From JAGQPD01 sp020426865 (GTDB lineage Bacteria; Planctomycetota; Planctomycetia; Pirellulales; Pirellulaceae), in the NCBI GenBank assembly GCA_041399065.1, contig JAWKTN010000015.1, positions 6,338-70,337 of the forward strand: DNA of 64,000 nt, in the 5' to 3' direction. A model generated the notes under the pieces. It was not told the origin of the DNA and made no database searches. It was given only the letters and a program-made list of their open reading frames with translations. Positions 61,943-64,000 of the stretch are shown here, in pieces (positions within the stretch are counted from its first letter, which is position 1; each line of letters starts with the position of its first letter). The translations under genes and the position numbers were made by a program.

Positions 61943-62818
61943 CTAACTTTCGACTGTTGCTGTCGATCGCCAAAATCGGTTATGCACCTTGATCTGCAAC
62001 CGATCTGCAGCGGTTTCAACTAACTCTTCAAGCTGATCTGTATTGATCCCCCAAAAGCAACTTCGATTCCATAGTAATTTTGTTAGAGCTAAAAATCCAC
62101 TTTGGATGATCAACATGAACGACACGGTGGATAGCGTCTTTGTCAGCAGAACACCCTGAGTTCCCGCTACCTGTGCTGGCCCAGTTTGCTTGTACATAAT
62201 CTGACGAGCCCACTGGTGGCCATGAGCAATGCCGGAAAGCAAACGATAGTTTTCATCTAGCCCCAAGACATCCCGGATCATCTCCGTTGCTCCAGGCATT
62301 TTGATTCCAATCCCACTTTTGCTATCTGGGGGAACGGACAGCGAGAATCCTTCAGCTGTCGCTTCTTGCTCAAGAAGTATGATTTTTTTACCGAATTCAA
62401 CTTCCATTACCGTGTTTGCATTGCATGACGCAAATTTACGGCATTCAATCATTCCACTTCTTCTGAACGCAAACACTCGTGCCTGTCGCTTTGTTTGGTC
62501 TATGTTTGGGTCAACTAGCCAAGCACCAATAGCACAGCTTTCTAGCATCGATCTAATGCATGTGAAACAAGCGGTAGCAGTCGCTGGCTCAACAACAAGC
62601 TTAGTCAGTCCGATGAGGTGGTCACCGCCATCCTCAATTGAAAGCGCGGCATGGGATGCAGCCATCATTACAAAACGGCTTGTGGATATGGCTTCCTTAG
62701 CCGCCACGGAGTCTGTAGCTGGCGCAGCAGGCCAAGCACGAACAACGTCCGTCACGCCATCGAGGTACTGCTCAATTGCCATGCACATTGTTCGAACTGC
62801 ATCGCGCGTACTGCTCAT
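61943..62818 (-). CDS. HEPN-like protein of unknown function
   Basis: 291 residues, largely helical, with ATACFTCIRSMLESCAIGAWLVDPN and a C-terminal R192-x6-H199 in NYRLLSGIAHGH, which fits the R-x(4-6)-H motif of HEPN RNase domains and also resembles DUF5677-type proteins. The start codon overlaps the stop of the upstream minus-strand gene (ATGA), so the two are co-translated. No signal peptide. RNase activity is a guess from the motif. Confidence 0.55.
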   Translation of the reverse strand: MSSTRDAVRTMCMAIEQYLDGVTDVVRAWPAAPATDSVAAKEAISTSRFVMMAASHAALSIEDGGDHLIGLTKLVVEPATATACFTCIRSMLESCAIGAWLVDPNIDQTKRQARVFAFRRSGMIECRKFASCNANTVMEVEFGKKIILLEQEATAEGFSLSVPPDSKSGIGIKMPGATEMIRDVLGLDENYRLLSGIAHGHQWARQIMYKQTGPAQVAGTQGVLLTKTLSTVSFMLIIQSGFLALTKLLWNRSCFWGINTDQLEELVETAADRLQIKVHNRFWRSTATVES

Positions 62819-64000
62819 TCGTTTCCTTCCTTAGCATTCAAATTTCCCGCCCAAGGAACGAGTTTCGTCGCTTGCGTTGCGTATTCGCAGTCAATATCGC
62901 GGCGAAGCATCTTGCCCCTGTAGCCGATAGAAGCAAGAAACGCCTGCTGAAGAATTCCGCCCGTCTGATACCAAAGGTCGCCGCGTTCTTCGTCACCGTT
63001 GGTACGGCTGAAAAGGCGCTCCGCTTTTTTGGGTTCGGCATGTACCAATGCATTTCGTACATCCGCTAGCACTTCGACCAAATTCGCGAGATTGAAAGCC
63101 TTGGCATAGGCGCTAATCGCAGCTGATTTTTGGGGAATGTCGCAGCTGATATTATTAAGAGACAGCAGCCAGCGCATTTTGTCGCTTGCTGGCAGTGACT
63201 TGAATCCAGATTCACTGCAAAGCTTTCTAACCAATACAATCTCAAGCCAAGCCAGGCATTCAAGGGAAGACTGTTGCAGGATAATGGCTCCCTCAACGCC
63301 GCCGGCGCACTGTTCGGACTCAACCAGCCAATGGCTTGCAGTTTGCAACGCAGGCCCGCGTGTTTCGTCTTGAAACGAGCAATACATCGATTTGTAAAAA
63401 TCACTGAACGAAGAACGCATCATTTTGTGATACCAGGAAATTGCTCCTCCGTTCCGCATTGTCTTGGTAACAGATAAGCGGGTTTCAATGAGCTTTCCAG
63501 TAGTGTCGTAGATCCAAGGTCCGAGGAGACCGACCCATCGACATTTCATCAGGCTGAGAACACGAAACAAGTGCGAACTCACTTGTTCGATGCTCTCTAA
63601 GCTCGCTGGCTCAACGAACTCGCAGCTTGCTACATGAGTTGGTTCATACACAACGCCCCGCGGTGTCGGTTCACTTTGCAATGCGTCGATGACAATCTTG
63701 TGATCGTCTACCGTTGATTCAAGTCTTCCTAAATAGGAGTGATTCCCTCGGCTCAATGGTTCGCCGTGCACATGCGGACCATTGATGACGATAAACACTG
63801 CCTTGAGACCAGTTGAGCTATCGACAGTTCTCTGTGATTGTGATTCGAGATAACCCGAGATTTCGCTGCCAGAGTTTGTAACCTTACATACTACTTCTCC
63901 GAATGGCTCGCCGCAGTCGAACGTCGCGTCGCTCAATCCAGATTCAAACCAAGTCTCCAAGAAATCAGGAGCTTTGTGAGGAACAAACTCAAACCTAAAT
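62815..64000 (-). CDS. Protein with C-terminal HEPN-like domain (5' end beyond window)
   Basis: The frame is open from the right edge to the stop at 62815, giving about 394 codons; the apparent TTG at 63960 is probably internal. The N-terminal half is beta-rich (EISGYLESQS, LKAVFIVINGPHVHGE). The C-terminal half is helical (CLAWLEIVLVRKLCSESGFKSLPASDKMRWLLSL) and ends in LADVRNALVHAEPKK, an R-N-x3-H HEPN motif as in ApeA-like abortive-infection proteins. It overlaps the next gene by 4 nt. A defence role fits the neighbourhood but is not shown. Confidence 0.6.
   Translation of the reverse strand, partial: FRFEFVPHKAPDFLETWFESGLSDATFDCGEPFGEVVCKVTNSGSEISGYLESQSQRTVDSSTGLKAVFIVINGPHVHGEPLSRGNHSYLGRLESTVDDHKIVIDALQSEPTPRGVVYEPTHVASCEFVEPASLESIEQVSSHLFRVLSLMKCRWVGLLGPWIYDTTGKLIETRLSVTKTMRNGGAISWYHKMMRSSFSDFYKSMYCSFQDETRGPALQTASHWLVESEQCAGGVEGAIILQQSSLECLAWLEIVLVRKLCSESGFKSLPASDKMRWLLSLNNISCDIPQKSAAISAYAKAFNLANLVEVLADVRNALVHAEPKKAERLFSRTNGDEERGDLWYQTGGILQQAFLASIGYRGKMLRRDIDCEYATQATKLVPWAGNLNAKEGNE

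Overview
The window looks like a chromosomal segment of a planctomycete, probably Pirellulales-like. The evidence is a mix of traits typical of that group: exported proteins with dockerin repeats and PEP-CTERM tails, CRTAC1-type FG-GAP/UnbV proteins, a Tat-exported Gfo/Idh/MocA oxidoreductase, a PhoD phosphatase, many secreted carbohydrate-active proteins, and the small gene + DUF2924 + large serine recombinase + HTH cassette common in these genomes. No rRNA or CRISPR array was seen. One tRNA (Asn, GTT) is present.

Layout. 1-3.7 kb is a sparse accessory stretch: a LamG protein running off the left edge, a GT25-like glycosyltransferase and a small HTH/zinc-ribbon protein. All three are preceded by the same promoter module (GTGCAAAAAC, 5 nt, a -35 and a -10). 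4-27 kb is rich in sugar-acting and exported proteins: L-fuconate dehydratase, a DUF6786-type protein, a large FG-GAP lipoprotein, a PfkB sugar kinase, a GH141-like beta-helix protein, RhlE helicase, PhoD, a GH127 enzyme, a truncated glycosidase remnant, an internally duplicated secreted protein, and a single-chain fusion of a GH33 sialidase-fold domain to a PL10 pectate lyase. GH141-like, GH127, GH33 and pectate lyase functions together, with fuconate catabolism nearby, resemble the enzyme set used on rhamnogalacturonan-II. This is an inference.

27-51.7 kb is mostly core: Uma2, a clan-CD-like secreted peptidase, an S41 protease, acetolactate synthase, a Flp-like mini-pilin, a dicarboxylate symporter, a quinone oxidoreductase, MscL, a LacI regulator with two operator-like palindromes facing a GH16-dockerin-PEP-CTERM enzyme, Tex, an oxidoreductase, a second CRTAC1 protein, a sodium:solute symporter with a coupled small membrane protein, HisE-HisG, a miaA gene broken by two single-base deletions, and a STAS protein.

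A tRNA-Asn with a strong terminator at 51.8 kb marks the left side of what looks like a defence/mobile island reaching the right edge. It holds a tightly coupled ABC three-component (ABC-3C) operon (Cap4-like nuclease effector, middle component, DUF3732 ATPase), a STAND NTPase with a probable N-terminal nuclease and C-terminal repeats, the serine-recombinase cassette, and two overlapping minus-strand genes with HEPN-type R-x(n)-H motifs. No attachment-site repeat was found, so the right boundary probably lies outside the window.
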